DNA of 7,077 nucleotides. Source: Bacillota bacterium (GTDB taxonomy: Bacteria; Bacillota; Peptococcia; Peptococcales; Peptococcaceae). The DNA lies in assembly GCA_023443145.1 (NCBI GenBank), contig JAEZVS010000110.1, positions 1 to 7,077 of the forward strand, read 5' to 3'. Below the pieces are notes generated by a model that made no database searches, had not been told where the DNA came from, and was given only the letters and a program-made list of their open reading frames with translations. Shown here in pieces: positions 1-5,916 of this stretch. The first letter of the stretch is position 1. Every line of letters begins with the position of its first letter. The translations under genes and the position numbers were made by a program.

Positions 1-684
1 GGATACATGTAAAGCCTCCTGCCCTTCAATGGCCTTAAAGAACAAAACCCCGGGAATCTCATTGAAAGATTGCAGCATGTCGTCGTTAAAATCTTCGTCA
101 AGTTCAATGACCATAGTCGCAGTGTGAGATTCACGAGTGACTTGCATGGTGGCGATGTTAATATTGTGGCGGTTGATAATGGCACTTACGGTGTAGACCA
201 TCCCGGGAAAATCCGGATATTTTAAAATAAGCGCTGGTAAATCACCACTAAAAGAAACTGCAGTTCCGTCGATGTCTGTAATTTCTATAGCAGCACCGCC
301 AATGGAGGCGCCGGTAATGTAAAAATCAGGCGCATCTGGGCGATGAAACCGAAACCGAATGCTGTTGGGATGGACATTGCCCAAATCAACCGGTTCAAAA
401 TGGAGCCTTATACCGGCATTTTCAGCATCATCAAGCGCATGGACCAGGCGTTCATCATCGGGATAATAACCTAATATACCGCCTGCCAATGCGCGATCTG
501 TGCCATGCCCCTGGTAGGTGTGCTGAAAACTGCCGTGAAGTTGAAAAGTGACTTCACTGATGGGAAAATTAACTATTTTTCGTGCGTTGAGCGCCAGGCG
601 GCAAGCACCTGCAGTGTGTGAACTGGAAGGGCCAATCATTACAGGACCTAATATGTCGAATATACTGTATGATTTATTCGCCAT
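1..684 (-). CDS. sdaAB: L-serine dehydratase (ammonia-lyase), iron-sulfur type, beta subunit; 3' end cut by window edge
   Basis: Reading the minus strand from the ATG at 684 gives 228 codons without a stop, so the gene continues past the left edge. The usual beta subunit is about 220-225 residues, so little should be missing. The product starts MANKSYSIFDILGPVMIGPS and carries the family hallmark GPSSSHTAG (residues 18-26). A C-terminal ACT domain follows from about residue 149 to 220 (LPALILKYPDFPGMV, then NRHNINIATMQVTRE). The enzyme deaminates L-serine to pyruvate and ammonia in the cytoplasm, with an oxygen-sensitive 4Fe-4S cluster whose cysteine ligands lie in the alpha subunit. The alpha gene sdaAA is expected just beyond the left edge (inference). 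The start is secured by an AGGAGGTG ribosome site (690-697) five bases upstream. It is transcribed away from rplS and has its own promoter. Confidence 0.95.
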   Translation of the reverse strand, partial: MANKSYSIFDILGPVMIGPSSSHTAGACRLALNARKIVNFPISEVTFQLHGSFQHTYQGHGTDRALAGGILGYYPDDERLVHALDDAENAGIRLHFEPVDLGNVHPNSIRFRFHRPDAPDFYITGASIGGAAIEITDIDGTAVSFSGDLPALILKYPDFPGMVYTVSAIINRHNINIATMQVTRESHTATMVIELDEDFNDDMLQSFNEIPGVLFFKAIEGQEALHVS

Positions 685-706
685 GGGAACACCTCCTAAT
701 GCTTAT

Positions 707-735
707 ATTGTAATGAAATGAACGTAATTAATCAA
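707..735 (-). promoter_or_regulatory. Predicted sigma-A promoter of sdaAB
   Basis: Read on the minus strand, TTGATT (730-735) and TACAAT (707-712) are separated by 17 bases. That matches the consensus at 4/6 and 5/6. Transcription would begin near 700, leaving a leader of only about 16 nt that contains the ribosome site. An exact TTGACA occurs further upstream (744-749, minus strand), but 17 bases on it meets only TACGTT, so it is the weaker alternative. Confidence 0.55.
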
Positions 736-759
736 TGTATTGCTGTCAATTTATAGATG

Positions 760-788
760 AAGGTGCATTATCTTTTCTTGTGCACCTT
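760..788. repeat. Perfect 8-bp inverted repeat between the divergent sdaAB and rplS promoters
   Basis: AAGGTGCA (760-767) and TGCACCTT (781-788) are exact reverse complements separated by 13 nt. The right arm overlaps the first two bases of the rplS -35 box, and the left arm lies about 25 bp upstream of the sdaAB -35 box. Neither strand shows a T-run after the stem, so it is a poor terminator. A regulator-binding site is the better guess, but no regulator can be named. Confidence 0.5.
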
Positions 789-815
789 GCCTGTTGTGTC
801 GGATTATGATATAAT
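787..815 (+). promoter_or_regulatory. Predicted extended -10 sigma-A promoter of rplS
   Basis: The -10 box is a perfect TATAAT (810-815) preceded by TGA (807-809), which makes the extended TGn element. Seventeen bases upstream sits TTGCCT (787-792), 4/6 of the -35 consensus. Transcription should start near 822, giving a leader of about 77 nt before rplS. The quality fits a highly expressed ribosomal protein gene. Confidence 0.8.
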
Positions 816-832
816 TACTTTTGCTGTGATCC

Positions 833-870
833 GAATGGTCCGATGATGGGAGAACCCATTATGAACGTTC
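833..870 (+). promoter_or_regulatory. Candidate ribosomal protein L19 leader (autoregulatory mRNA element)
   Basis: Within the predicted rplS 5' UTR a compact two-part hairpin can be drawn. The inner stem ATGATGGG (843-850) pairs with CCCATTAT (855-862) around an AGAA loop, with one G-U pair. The outer stem GAATG (833-837) pairs with CGTTC (866-870), followed inward by a mismatch and two more pairs, with 841-842 bulged. L19 leaders located just upstream of rplS are known in Bacillota and are thought to bind L19 for feedback control. Position, size and shape fit; the family assignment is from memory of the fold and was not tested with a covariance model. Confidence 0.6.
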
Positions 871-898
871 AATAGATGACAGAGAAAGGAGACCAATA

Positions 899-1243
899 AT
901 GGACATTTTAAGAAAAATTGAGCAGGATCAAATGAAGACCGATGTACCGGACTTTCGCCCTGGGGATACGGTACGCGTACAAGTCAAAGTAGTGGAAGGA
1001 AACCGCGAACGTTTGCAAGCCTTTGAAGGGGTTGTTATCAAACGTGTTGGCGGCGGTTTGACTGAGACCTTCACTGTGCGTCGTACAGCTTACGGTGTTA
1101 CTGTTGAGCGTATTTTCCCGATTCACTCTCCTCGCGTGGCAGAAATCAAGTTGATCCGTCAAGGCCGTGTGCGTCGTGCGAAACTTTACTATATGCGTAA
1201 TCGCTTCGGTAAAGCTGCACGTATCAAAGAAATTCATCGCTAA
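899..1243 (+). CDS. rplS: 50S ribosomal protein L19 (bL19)
   Basis: The 114-residue product has the usual length and sequence of bacterial L19. Near residues 18-26 it has PDFRPGDTV, followed by RVQVKVVEG and FEGVVIKR. A conserved core follows ([22 protein letters not shown], residues 58-79) and a basic tail ([18 protein letters not shown]). L19 is a large-subunit protein at the interface with the 30S subunit. The ATG at 899 lies seven bases after AAAGGAG (885-891). The gene has its own promoter and leader and stops at a strong hairpin, so it is probably a single-gene transcript. In many Bacillota it sits beside rbgA; here lepB lies between them and a terminator separates them. Confidence 0.98.
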   Translation: MDILRKIEQDQMKTDVPDFRPGDTVRVQVKVVEGNRERLQAFEGVVIKRVGGGLTETFTVRRTAYGVTVERIFPIHSPRVAEIKLIRQGRVRRAKLYYMRNRFGKAARIKEIHR

Positions 1244-1250
1244 AAAAATA

Positions 1251-1286
1251 AAAATAATGGATCTCGAAAGAGGTCCATTATTTTTT
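1251..1286 (+). terminator. Rho-independent terminator of rplS
   Basis: Bases 1253-1265 pair with 1270-1282 in a 13-bp stem (one T-G wobble) capped by a GAAA tetraloop closed by C-G. A T-run ends at 1286. The upstream side is A-rich, so it could also work in the reverse direction. It begins eight bases after the rplS stop codon. Confidence 0.92.
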
Positions 1287-1630
1287 GTTGTGGACACAAG
1301 GTATCATTCGATAGATTATTCCGGGAATGAACGAGTGGGCAACGATGATTTGCGCGTGTCCTGCAATCGCGTTGGTCAAATTTTTAAAAATTAGTTGAAA
1401 CCCGGTATTTGTTGAAGCTTTATCTGTGACATGAGAAGGGTTTTATTGTGGTTTTAAATATTTTTACGATTGAAAATATCCGTTTGAGGATGGCCTATGT
1501 CCTCAACGGATATTTTTTGTGTTGTGTGCAAAGTTTTTTAGCTGTTAAAAGACGCTTATGCATCTCATAGATGGCAATTTGCGGTTAGAGCGTGTATTCT
1601 ACTTTTTTAATCATAGGATTTTAATAGCGG
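1287..1630. other. Gene-free stretch between rplS and lepB, possible small RNA region
   Basis: No reading frame here has a ribosome site and recognisable product on either strand. Short frames crossing it are shadows of rplS or lepB. It does hold a second strong terminator (1473-1518), weak pairing between CCGGG (1321-1325) and CCCGG (1401-1405), a small CGCG/CGCG hairpin near 1352-1371 and the palindrome AATTTTTAAAAATT (1379-1392). I found no tRNA-like fold and no convincing promoter before the terminator. TATCAT (1302-1307) resembles a -10 box but lacks a -35 partner. An unidentified small RNA or a decayed gene are both possible. Confidence 0.35.
1473..1518 (+). terminator. Strong terminator with no gene in front of it
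   Basis: A long stem pairs 1473-1490 with 1500-1516 (AATATCCGTT then GAGGA on the left, TCCTC then AACGGATATT on the right). One T is bulged and the loop has nine nt. The plus strand ends in six T's (1513-1518). It lies about 190 nt after the rplS terminator and about 170 nt before lepB. It would terminate a transcript starting within 1287-1470, or catch read-through from rplS before the lepB promoter. On the minus strand only four T's follow. Confidence 0.85.
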
Positions 1631-1659
1631 CTGTCACTGTAACGAAGATATGGTATAAT
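1631..1659 (+). promoter_or_regulatory. Predicted extended -10 promoter of the lepB operon
   Basis: A perfect TATAAT (1654-1659) is preceded by TGG (1651-1653), an extended -10 element. CTGTCA (1631-1636) sits 17 bases upstream and matches the -35 consensus at 4/6. Transcription would start near 1666, about 23 nt before lepB. It is probably the main promoter for lepB, rbgA, asnS and perhaps yajQ. Confidence 0.75.
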
Positions 1660-1688
1660 ACGATTATGACAAAGAAGAGGGTGAATAA

Positions 1689-2309
1689 ATGTCCAATCAA
1701 AAAGATGAGCAAAATGACTTGCATACTGTCAAAGGTCCGGATTTGACAGATGAAACGCATATGAGAAAAGAACCGGACAAACAAAAGCATGGATTCTTTA
1801 GAGATTTTATTGTTCCCATTGTATGTGCACTGCTTATTGTGCTGTTGGTACGCCATTTTATAGTCGGTATGTACTATATTCCCTCCGGATCCATGATTCC
1901 GACTCTAAACATTAATAACCAAGTGGTGGTGACCAAATTTACATATCGGTTTGAAGAGCCGAAACGAGGCGATATTGTGGTCTTTAAATATCCGGTCAAT
2001 GAAAAAGAAGGACTACATGAAGAAGATTATGTGAAACGCTTGATTGGTAAGCCTGGAGAAACGCTGGAGATCAAAAACAATCAAGTCTATATTAATGGTG
2101 AACCTATTCAAGAACCATATGTGGCATCGGACACCAATATGCCCGACTTTGGCCCTGTTACCATCCCGGATCATCAGTACTTTATGATGGGAGATAATCG
2201 CAACCATTCAAATGACAGTCGTTATTGGGGCTATGTGGATCGCAAATATTTCATTGGCAAAGCACAACTCATTTACTGGCCCATCAGTGATTGGCGGGTG
2301 TTGTCATGA
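1689..2309 (+). CDS. lepB: Signal peptidase I
   Basis: This 206-residue membrane serine peptidase cleaves signal peptides from exported preproteins. A hydrophilic, charged cytoplasmic tail (residues 1-36) precedes one membrane segment (about 39-60, IVPIVCALLIVLLV). The S26 signatures follow: box B PSGSMIPTL (65-73) with nucleophile Ser68; RGDIVVFKYP (93-102); DYVKRLIG (113-120) with general-base Lys116; and GDNRNHSNDSRYWG (168-181). The Ser/Lys dyad and short single-TM form are typical of Gram-positive enzymes. The ATG follows a GAGGGTG site (1677-1683) by five bases. The stop overlaps the rbgA start in an ATGA, so the two are probably translationally coupled. Many Bacillota have several paralogues; which one this is cannot be told. 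Confidence 0.95.
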   Translation: MSNQKDEQNDLHTVKGPDLTDETHMRKEPDKQKHGFFRDFIVPIVCALLIVLLVRHFIVGMYYIPSGSMIPTLNINNQVVVTKFTYRFEEPKRGDIVVFKYPVNEKEGLHEEDYVKRLIGKPGETLEIKNNQVYINGEPIQEPYVASDTNMPDFGPVTIPDHQYFMMGDNRNHSNDSRYWGYVDRKYFIGKAQLIYWPISDWRVLS

Positions 2310-3151
2310 GTGTGCAATGGTTCCCAGGACATATGGCGAAAACCCGTCGACTCATTGAGCAAGAACTGTCGATGATTGACGTGGTGGTGGAAATTTTAGA
2401 TGCGCGCATACCTGAATCCAGCCGCAATCCTCTTTTAGATGAGATTGTGGGAAAAAAACGGCCACGTTTATTGGTATTAAATAAAGAAGACCTCGCTGAT
2501 CCACGCATCACGAAAGCGTATATTGACCGCTATCGTCAACAGGGTTACGAGGCGGTGGCATTAAGCAGTCAGTGGAGCCATAAAAAGGTGCATAGCATTT
2601 TACAGGCGGCCATATTAAAGCAGGGGCAGCAAAAACGCGAGAAGTTTTTAAAAAAAGGTGCTCAACGCGTCACCATTCGTGCGCTTATCATCGGTATTCC
2701 CAATGTGGGAAAATCAAGCATCATCAACAAACTTTCCGGCCGCGCCTCAACGAAAACAGGCAACAAGCCGGGTGTAACAAGAGGAAAGCAGTGGATCAAA
2801 CTTTCAGATGAAGTGGAGCTTTTAGATACGCCGGGTATTCTCTGGCCTAAAATTGACGATGAGGCCATGGGCTATAAGTTGGCGCTGACTGGTGCGGTGT
2901 CGGATGAGGTGTTTTCTCAAGAAGAAGCGGCGTTTCGTTTGGTGACATTTATGTCTGAAAGATATCCTCATGCCATAAGCGAGCGCTATGGCGTCGCGGC
3001 TACGGATGACACGCCGTATGCACTTCTGGAAGAGATTGGTAGAAAAAGAGGTGCGTTGGTGCATGGAGGTCAAGTGGATATGCTAAAAGTTTCTACATTG
3101 ATTATTAAAGATTATCGATCCGGCAAATTGACACGCATGACCTTAGAATGA
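2306..3151 (+). CDS. rbgA: Ribosome biogenesis GTPase RbgA (YlqF family)
   Basis: Starting at the ATG that shares bases with the lepB stop, the product is 281 residues, near the usual length. It opens with the family signature MSVQWFPGHMAKTRR. GTPase motifs appear in the circularly permuted order: G4 NKED (59-62), G5 SSQ (87-89), G1 GIPNVGKSS (130-138), G2 threonine in GVTRG (T158), G3 DTPG (174-177). A C-terminal domain of roughly 95 residues follows. RbgA acts in a late step of 50S assembly. A longer frame from a TTG at 2291 adds five residues but sits inside lepB and lacks the conserved opening, so the ATG is preferred. In several Bacillota rnhB follows rbgA; here asnS does. Confidence 0.95.
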   Translation: MSVQWFPGHMAKTRRLIEQELSMIDVVVEILDARIPESSRNPLLDEIVGKKRPRLLVLNKEDLADPRITKAYIDRYRQQGYEAVALSSQWSHKKVHSILQAAILKQGQQKREKFLKKGAQRVTIRALIIGIPNVGKSSIINKLSGRASTKTGNKPGVTRGKQWIKLSDEVELLDTPGILWPKIDDEAMGYKLALTGAVSDEVFSQEEAAFRLVTFMSERYPHAISERYGVAATDDTPYALLEEIGRKRGALVHGGQVDMLKVSTLIIKDYRSGKLTRMTLE

Positions 3152-3182
3152 ACCGAGTTCTTTTTACTCTAGGAGGTAAATA

Positions 3183-4565
3183 ATGGTAAAAAGTGTGCAT
3201 GATGTGCTGATGGAGAAAAATATTGGTGAAAGCGTCACCTTAAAGGGATGGGTTCGTAATAATCGGCAATCGAAAGAGGTTGGCTTTATTGATTTGAATG
3301 ATGGATCCGATTTTAGAAGCATTCAGATTGTCTACGTAAGTGACCACTTTGATATATCTGATATTGGTCACATTGGCGTGGGCAGCTCCATCATTTGCAG
3401 CGGTACGGTTGTAGAAAATGTCAAGAGTGCACAAAAGGTGGAAATTCAAGCGACATCTATCGAGGCAGTGAATGTGGCGCCTGAAGACTATCCGCTGCAA
3501 AACAAGCGCCACAGCTTCGAGTTTTTACGTACTCTGTCTGATCTACGTGGACGCACCAATACATTTTCAGCAGTGTTTCGTTTGCGCTCCAATATGAGTT
3601 ATGCGGTGCATCGTTTTTTTCATGATCGGGCATTTGTGCAGCTGCATGCACCGCTCATTACGGCCAGTGACGCAGAAGGTGCCGGTGAAATGTTTTCAGT
3701 CACCGCTTTTAATCTGGCCGATGTGCCGCGCACCGATGAAGGCAAAGTCGATTACAATCAGGATTTCTTTTCCAAAGCAGCGCATCTTTCTGTGAGTGCG
3801 CAACTGAATGCGGAAGCCTATGCTCATGCGTTTAAAAAAGTGTATAGTTTCGGTCCGACCTTTCGTGCAGAAGAGTCCAACACCACGCGCCATGCGGCAG
3901 AATTTTGGATGATTGAGCCGGAAATTGCCTTTGCTACTTTGAAGGAAAACATAGCTCTTGCGGAAGAATTTATTCGGCAAATGATTCATGACGCACTTAC
4001 GGAAAATCATGAAGAAATGGCTTTTTTTGATGCGCGGATTGAGAAAGGGCTCATCGCTCGATTGGAAGCACTGCAGGCAGCGCCATTTTTAACGATGACG
4101 TATACGGAAGCGGTGGATGAGCTTTTAAAAGCCAAGCAAGATTTTAACTATCCGGTGCGTTGGGGCATTGATCTCCAAACAGAACATGAGCGTTTTTTAT
4201 GTGATGAAATTGTAAAAGGACCGGTTTTTGTGACCGATTATCCTAAAGATATCAAAGCCTTCTACATGCGCTTAAACGACGATGAACAAACAGTGGGAGC
4301 GGTGGATCTGCTGGTTCCCGGTATTGGCGAAATTATAGGCGGCAGTGAGCGTGAAGATCGACTGGATGTGCTTCATCGCCGTATGGATGAAATGGGCATG
4401 AATAAGAAAGATTATGAGTGGTATTTAAACCTTCGACGTTATGGCGGCACCCGACATGCCGGTTTTGGCGTCGGATTTGAGCGTTTGCTTATGTATTTGT
4501 CCGGTATGAAAAATATTCGCGATGTGATCGCTTTTCCTCGGGTTCCCGGGCAAATCGGCTTTTAA
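3183..4565 (+). CDS. asnS: Asparaginyl-tRNA synthetase
   Basis: This full-length 460-residue class IIb synthetase attaches asparagine to tRNA-Asn. An N-terminal OB-fold anticodon-binding domain (about 18-95, VTLKGWVRNNRQSKEVGFI) precedes the catalytic core. Core features are GAGEMFSVT (166-174), motif 2 FRAEESNTTRH (227-237) running into EFWMIEPE (240-247), GEIIGGSERE (382-391), and motif 3 with GFGVGFERL (427-435), Arg434 contacting ATP in the family. The ending NIRDVIAFPRVPG is typical of AsnRS and argues against AspRS. AGGAGGT (3171-3177) lies five bases before the ATG. The 31-nt gap after rbgA has no terminator or T-box, so it is probably co-transcribed with lepB-rbgA. Confidence 0.95.
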   Translation: MVKSVHDVLMEKNIGESVTLKGWVRNNRQSKEVGFIDLNDGSDFRSIQIVYVSDHFDISDIGHIGVGSSIICSGTVVENVKSAQKVEIQATSIEAVNVAPEDYPLQNKRHSFEFLRTLSDLRGRTNTFSAVFRLRSNMSYAVHRFFHDRAFVQLHAPLITASDAEGAGEMFSVTAFNLADVPRTDEGKVDYNQDFFSKAAHLSVSAQLNAEAYAHAFKKVYSFGPTFRAEESNTTRHAAEFWMIEPEIAFATLKENIALAEEFIRQMIHDALTENHEEMAFFDARIEKGLIARLEALQAAPFLTMTYTEAVDELLKAKQDFNYPVRWGIDLQTEHERFLCDEIVKGPVFVTDYPKDIKAFYMRLNDDEQTVGAVDLLVPGIGEIIGGSEREDRLDVLHRRMDEMGMNKKDYEWYLNLRRYGGTRHAGFGVGFERLLMYLSGMKNIRDVIAFPRVPGQIGF

Positions 4566-4582
4566 TTCCTGTTATTAAAAGC
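4558..4582 (+). repeat. AT-rich hairpin across the asnS stop codon
   Basis: GCTTTTAAT (4558-4566) and ATTAAAAGC (4574-4582) form a perfect 9-bp stem with a seven-base loop. The stem includes the asnS stop codon. No T-run follows, so it is not a good intrinsic terminator; it may be an mRNA stability element or chance pairing in AT-rich sequence. Confidence 0.3.
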
Positions 4583-4646
4583 GGGCCGGAGTTCATTATT
4601 AACGAACACGCTCAAATAATAAATTGTTTTTGAAAGGACGGATATC

Positions 4647-5138
4647 ATGGCTAAAGAAGCGACATTTGATATTGTTTCGCAAGTGAATTTACAGGAAGTA
4701 GATAATGCCTTAAATCAGGCCAAAAAAGAAATCGAAAACCGTTATGACTTTAAAGGTGTTAAAACGGCAATAGAGCGCAGCAACGATGTCATTTCACTTG
4801 TGACTGATGACGATATGCATATGAAGAACATTATTGATGTTTTACAATCAAAATTGATTCGCCGAGATGTGCCCATTAAAAATTTGGAATATGGAAAGGT
4901 TACGCCTTCAGGTGGTCAAGTCAAGCAGGATGTAACAGTCAAGCAAGGCATTGACAAAGATTTGGGCAAAAAAATCTGTAAAGACATTCGTGATACGAAG
5001 CTTAAAGTACAAACACAAATTATGGATGATAAAATTCGTGTCAGTGCAAAAAAAATTGATGATTTGCAGGCTGTGATTGCTTTCTTAAAAGACAAAGACT
5101 ACGGCATTGCACTGCAATATGATAATTATAGATCGTAA
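4647..5138 (+). CDS. yajQ: YajQ family nucleotide-binding protein (UPF0234)
   Basis: The 163-residue product matches the YajQ family along its length. The start is ATFDIVSQVNLQEVDNALNQ, followed by ENRYDFKG (31-38), IRRDVPIKNLEYG and KQGIDKDLGKKI. It ends DDLQAVIAFLKDKDYGIALQ-YDNYRS. Family members are small soluble proteins of two similar alpha/beta halves that bind nucleotides; some proteobacterial members bind cyclic di-GMP. The role in Gram-positive bacteria is poorly defined, so no process is assigned. AAAGGA (4633-4638) lies eight bases before the ATG. It sits 81 nt after asnS with no convincing promoter between, and a strong terminator follows. Confidence 0.92.
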   Translation: MAKEATFDIVSQVNLQEVDNALNQAKKEIENRYDFKGVKTAIERSNDVISLVTDDDMHMKNIIDVLQSKLIRRDVPIKNLEYGKVTPSGGQVKQDVTVKQGIDKDLGKKICKDIRDTKLKVQTQIMDDKIRVSAKKIDDLQAVIAFLKDKDYGIALQYDNYRS

Positions 5139-5150
5139 TGCTTTTTATTT

Positions 5151-5179
5151 TCGCTCATGATTTTCATGAGCGATTTTTT
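5151..5179 (+). terminator. Rho-independent terminator after yajQ
   Basis: A perfect 10-bp stem, TCGCTCATGA (5151-5160) with TCATGAGCGA (5164-5173), has a TTT loop and six T's (5174-5179). It begins 13 nt after the yajQ stop and separates the lepB-to-yajQ group from the operon that follows. Confidence 0.93.
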
Positions 5180-5202
5180 ATGTTATTTGATCAAAAATTA
5201 AC

Positions 5203-5231
5203 TTGAAAAACGGAGCAATATGAGTCATAAT
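5203..5231 (+). promoter_or_regulatory. Predicted sigma-A promoter of the ccpN-like / PPDK operon
   Basis: TTGAAA (5203-5208) and CATAAT (5226-5231) each match the consensus at 5/6 and are exactly 17 bases apart. Transcription should begin near 5238, leaving about 30 nt before the first gene. This start point rules out any upstream extension of that gene beyond roughly 5240. Confidence 0.78.
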
Positions 5232-5244
5232 AAAAATATATTGC
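5215..5244. promoter_or_regulatory. Nested dyads over the -10 region, candidate operator
   Basis: Two symmetric elements coincide with the promoter. GCAATAT (5215-5221) and ATATTGC (5238-5244) are exact inverted copies, 16 nt apart, flanking the -10 box and the predicted start site. Inside them TATGA-G-TCATA (5219-5229) is a perfect 5+5 dyad that covers the first four bases of the -10 box. A protein bound here would block RNA polymerase. Since the first gene encodes a DNA-binding repressor family member, autoregulation is the natural inference. Identity of the binder is not shown by the sequence. Confidence 0.45.
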
Positions 5245-5253
5245 GGTCTATCT

Positions 5254-5262
5254 AGAGGAGGG
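5254..5262 (+). promoter_or_regulatory. Ribosome binding site that fixes a non-AUG start
   Basis: AGAGGAGGG is one of the strongest Shine-Dalgarno sequences in the window. The core AGGAGG (5256-5261) ends seven bases before the ATT at 5269 and four before the ATC at 5266. No ATG, GTG or TTG occurs in the coding frame between this site and 5353. Confidence 0.8.
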
Positions 5263-5268
5263 AACATC

Positions 5269-5916
5269 ATTCAGCTAAATGAACGCCAAGCCCGTATTCT
5301 TGAGATTGTCAAAGAGCAAAGTCCCATTACAGGCGATGACATTGCCGGGCAAATGGGCGTCACAAGAGCAGGGCTAAGAAGTGATCTCACTTTTTTAAGT
5401 CAGCTGGGCCTTTTAGAAGCTCGGCCGCGTGTTGGGTATTGCTATAATGAAAAGCGGCACGGCTATGATATTTATATGAAGATGATTGAACTGACAGTCA
5501 GAGACTATCAAAGTGTGCCGGTGGTACTCAACGAAAGCGCATCTGCCTATGATGCGTTGGTCTCACTTTTCATGAATAATATAGGAACCATTTTTATTGT
5601 ACGTGACGACGCAGTATTGGAAGGGGTGTTGTCCAGAAAAGACCTGCTTAAGTTGGCAATTGGCGCCACCGATATGCATTTGGTGCCTGTGGGTGTGGTG
5701 ATGACGCGTATGCCAAATATCATTATGACCACACAAGATGAAAGCATTTGGATGGCGGCACGCAAGCTCATTGTTCATGAAATAGACGGCTTGCCGGTGG
5801 TTCGGAAAAATAGTCGCAATGAATATGAAATTGTGGGGCGCTTCACCAAGACAAATGTTGCACGTGCTTTTGTGGATATTGGTTATGGTCATCGGGGAGA
5901 AGAAAATAATGAATGA
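5269..5916 (+). CDS. ccpN: CcpN-family transcriptional regulator (HTH plus two CBS domains), apparent AUU start
   Basis: From the ATT at 5269 the product is 215 residues, close to the roughly 210 of Bacillus CcpN. The N-terminal helix-turn-helix reads QLNERQARILEIVKEQ then SPITGDDIAGQMGVTRAGLR, ending LEARPRVGY (49-57), a strong CcpN signature. Two CBS domains follow: about 83-132 (VPVVLNES to RKDLLKLAIG) and 141-202 (VVMTRMPNIIMT to GRFTKTNVA). CBS pairs bind adenine nucleotides. In Bacillus subtilis CcpN represses gluconeogenic genes on glycolytic carbon. The first in-frame ATG (5353) would remove half the HTH and has no ribosome site, so it is rejected. ATC at 5266 is a second-choice start. 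The stop overlaps the next gene by 8 nt. The gene leads an operon and may repress itself through the dyads over its promoter. Confidence 0.85.
   Translation: MQLNERQARILEIVKEQSPITGDDIAGQMGVTRAGLRSDLTFLSQLGLLEARPRVGYCYNEKRHGYDIYMKMIELTVRDYQSVPVVLNESASAYDALVSLFMNNIGTIFIVRDDAVLEGVLSRKDLLKLAIGATDMHLVPVGVVMTRMPNIIMTTQDESIWMAARKLIVHEIDGLPVVRKNSRNEYEIVGRFTKTNVARAFVDIGYGHRGEENNE

Noticed and set aside
1348..1392. CGCG/CGCG hairpin and AATTTTTAAAAATT palindrome as an additional terminator or RNA
   Set aside because: Four-pair stem with a bulged outer helix, and the T-run is itself part of the palindrome; too weak alone, noted only in the gene-free stretch.
1167..1394. Plus-strand open frame of 75 codons spanning the end of rplS and its terminator
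   Set aside because: It runs through the rplS terminator, has no ribosome site and resembles no family.
1558..1746. Plus-strand frame before and into lepB, including an ATG at 1666 that could encode a 26-residue upstream peptide
   Set aside because: The ATG sits at the predicted transcription start, so no ribosome site would precede it; the frame overlaps lepB in another frame.
3183..4565. Aspartyl-tRNA synthetase as an alternative identity
   Set aside because: The length, motif 3 context and the ending with FPRVPG match AsnRS, and the insertion domain of bacterial AspRS is missing.
4592..4620. Possible promoter for yajQ (TTCATT, 17 bases, AATAAT)
   Set aside because: The -35 match is only 3/6 and the sequence is generally AT-rich; read-through from asnS explains expression.
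5279..5380. ATG at 5279 close behind the strong ribosome site as the start of the CcpN-like gene
   Set aside because: It is in a different frame and stops after about 33 codons; the conserved HTH residues are in the ATT frame with no sign of a frameshift.
5819..5908. 30-residue N-terminal extension of the PPDK regulatory protein
   Set aside because: It lies within the coding region of the CcpN-like gene, lacks a ribosome site and is absent from the family's usual start.
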